Positions 22,326-23,421 of a DNA stretch of 23,421 bases are shown here, piece after piece; within the stretch, counting starts at the first letter, position 1, and each line of letters opens with the position of its first letter. A model generated the notes under the pieces. That model had not been told where the DNA came from and searched no databases. It saw nothing but the letters and a program-made list of their open reading frames with translations. The position numbers were made by a program, and so were the translations under genes. The stretch comes from a virus: IMG/VR virus record IMGVR_UViG_3300038463_000066, positions 1-23,421 of that record. One strand, written 5' to 3'.

Positions 22326-22742
22326 ATGGCAGCCGCTTTTAACGACATTGCCTTAGACAACAATCCGCTTTCGTCCACCTTTGGCGACGTCTACCTAGTG
22401 AATGGTGACCTGGCTACGGTCAGCGGTTCAGCGGCAATCCTGCAAAATATTTTACAGACGCTTGGGGTTTTTCTGGGCGAGTGGTTTCTCAATACTTCGC
22501 TCGGCATTGATTACTTTGGAAGTGTATTGACGAAAAACCCAAACCAACAGATTATAGACGCAATATTTATCAGCCAAATTTTAGCGGTGCCAGGGGTGAC
22601 GGCGTTGACGGCTTACTCTTTCACGCGAAATAACGCTTTCCGTTCTTTGGCAATCAACTTCACGGCTCAGACTACGCAAGGAATTGTTAATTACAATGGC
22701 ACCCTGCCCACGGGCACCGTAGCAACGGGGACACCTACATAA
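22326..22742 (+). CDS. baseplate wedge protein (gp25/W-like)
   Basis: This 138-residue protein matches gp25-like wedge proteins: DIALDNNPLSSTFGDVYLVN, then ATVSGSAAILQNILQTLGVF, the conserved acidic/Trp part LGEWFLNTSLGIDYFGSVLT, and PNQQIIDAIFISQILAVPGV. Such proteins trigger sheath assembly at the baseplate. The ATG follows the spike stop by one base, and its stop abuts the start of the baseplate J-like gene (TAAATG at 22740-22745). Confidence 0.78.
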   Translation: MAAAFNDIALDNNPLSSTFGDVYLVNGDLATVSGSAAILQNILQTLGVFLGEWFLNTSLGIDYFGSVLTKNPNQQIIDAIFISQILAVPGVTALTAYSFTRNNAFRSLAINFTAQTTQGIVNYNGTLPTGTVATGTPT

Positions 22743-23421
22743 ATGACCACCTACGGCCTGACTCCCAATGGTCTTGTCATCATGCGCCAGTCTGACATTA
22801 TCAGTCAGCAACAGGCGCAAATACAGGCGGCTTTTGGGCAAAATATCAATTTCGCCGCTCAGGCGCTTTTCGGTCAATTAAGCGGCATATCGTCGGAACG
22901 GCTGGCGCTCTTGTGGGAGCAATTGGAAGCGGTCTATACGTCGCAATACCCGTCCGGCGCGGAAGGCACGAGCGTCGATAATATTTTAGCTCTCAGCGGA
23001 TTGAGGCGGCTGCCAGCGGCGCCCACTAAGACGGCGCCTACCAACACTAACGGCGTTAATGGTCTAGTGCTCTACGGCACGCCCGGCACCGTGGTGCCAG
23101 TTAATTCTATAATTTCCATGCAAGGAAATTCCAGTATTCAGTTTACGCTTGATAGCGCGGTCACCATTTTGGCTGCCGTCAATGCCGTCCAAATCATTTT
23201 GCTCACGGCGTCGCCAACGTCAGGCAATTTCACTTTTCAAATCCTGGACGCATCCGGCAACATTCTAACGTCGCCAAGCCTGCCGTGGAATACGCCGACA
23301 AATACCACGCAAGTAGCCTGGAATATCCCGCCGGCTTCCGGCAACTTCAAGCTGACGCTGACCAACGCTCTAGGTACCTACACCACGCCGTCGCGCCCCT
23401 ATAGCGTTTCCGCCGCGACCT
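22743..23421 (+). CDS. baseplate J-like protein (5' part, runs off the window)
   Basis: The gene runs past the window end, with 226 codons visible. It begins MTTYGLTPNGLVIMRQSDII, then a helix QQQAQIQAAFGQNINFAAQA and LFGQLSGISSERLALLWEQL. This is the usual opening of baseplate J/gp6-like wedge proteins, including a conserved EAVYTSQYPSGAEGTSVDNI and ALSGLRRLPA. The next region, GTPGTVVPVNSIISMQGNSS and the strands that follow, contains an inserted beta-type domain starting near residue 150 (TASPTSGNFTFQILDASGN). The ATG directly abuts the preceding TAA. Confidence 0.75.
   Translation, partial: MTTYGLTPNGLVIMRQSDIISQQQAQIQAAFGQNINFAAQALFGQLSGISSERLALLWEQLEAVYTSQYPSGAEGTSVDNILALSGLRRLPAAPTKTAPTNTNGVNGLVLYGTPGTVVPVNSIISMQGNSSIQFTLDSAVTILAAVNAVQIILLTASPTSGNFTFQILDASGNILTSPSLPWNTPTNTTQVAWNIPPASGNFKLTLTNALGTYTTPSRPYSVSAAT

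Overview
The window is a 23.4 kb stretch of the structural (virion) region of a tailed bacteriophage or prophage with a contractile tail. All but one of the supported genes lie on the plus strand. They are tightly packed, with many 4-base ATGA overlaps, so the region probably reads as one long late operon. A sheath protein of the DUF3383 type, two DUF3277 tail-tube-like proteins, a Gp138-type spike, a gp25-like wedge and a baseplate J-like protein mark it as a myovirus-type particle. The base composition, the Sec-type signal peptides and the spike fit a phage of a Gram-negative bacterium, but no host can be named. No terminase, lysis, replication, integration or tRNA gene is present.

Layout. 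(1) Positions 1-3497: the end of an upstream gene, a small protein with a signal peptide, an 899-residue fibre-like protein with a signal peptide and a beta-propeller-like centre, and another small protein with a signal peptide. (2) Positions 3515-4271: an intruding minus-strand HNH-type homing endonuclease candidate, preceded by an orphan second copy of the portal gene's 5' end. (3) Positions 4272-7578: portal, two small genes and a Mu F-like head morphogenesis protein. (4) Positions 7612-12832: capsid formation. It begins with an unusual 768-residue protein that joins an acidic leader, a Nudix hydrolase domain, a class I methyltransferase-like domain and an XkdF-type prohead protease. A scaffold-like gene with a probable nested internal start follows, then a decoration protein and the major capsid protein. 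(5) Positions 12849-15018: head-tail connection and tail completion genes. (6) Positions 15036-19519: sheath, two paralogous tube proteins, a tail assembly chaperone with a probable -1 frameshift extension, and a short tape measure protein. (7) Positions 19523-23421: the baseplate, comprising a Dit-like protein, plug, hub, spike, gp25-like wedge and the start of a baseplate J-like protein.

How they work together. Portal, capsid, scaffold, decoration protein and protease build and mature the head. The connector and terminator genes close the head and cap the tail. Chaperone and tape measure set tail length while sheath and tube assemble on the baseplate made by the last six genes.

The most novel element is the capsid maturation module. 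The protease polypeptide carries two extra enzyme domains and a 13-residue segment near its N-terminus that nearly matches the N-terminus of the major capsid protein. The C-terminal strand expected in this protease type appears at the start of the next gene. This suggests enzymes packaged in the head, and perhaps delivered to the host, released by self-processing. That is inference from sequence alone.
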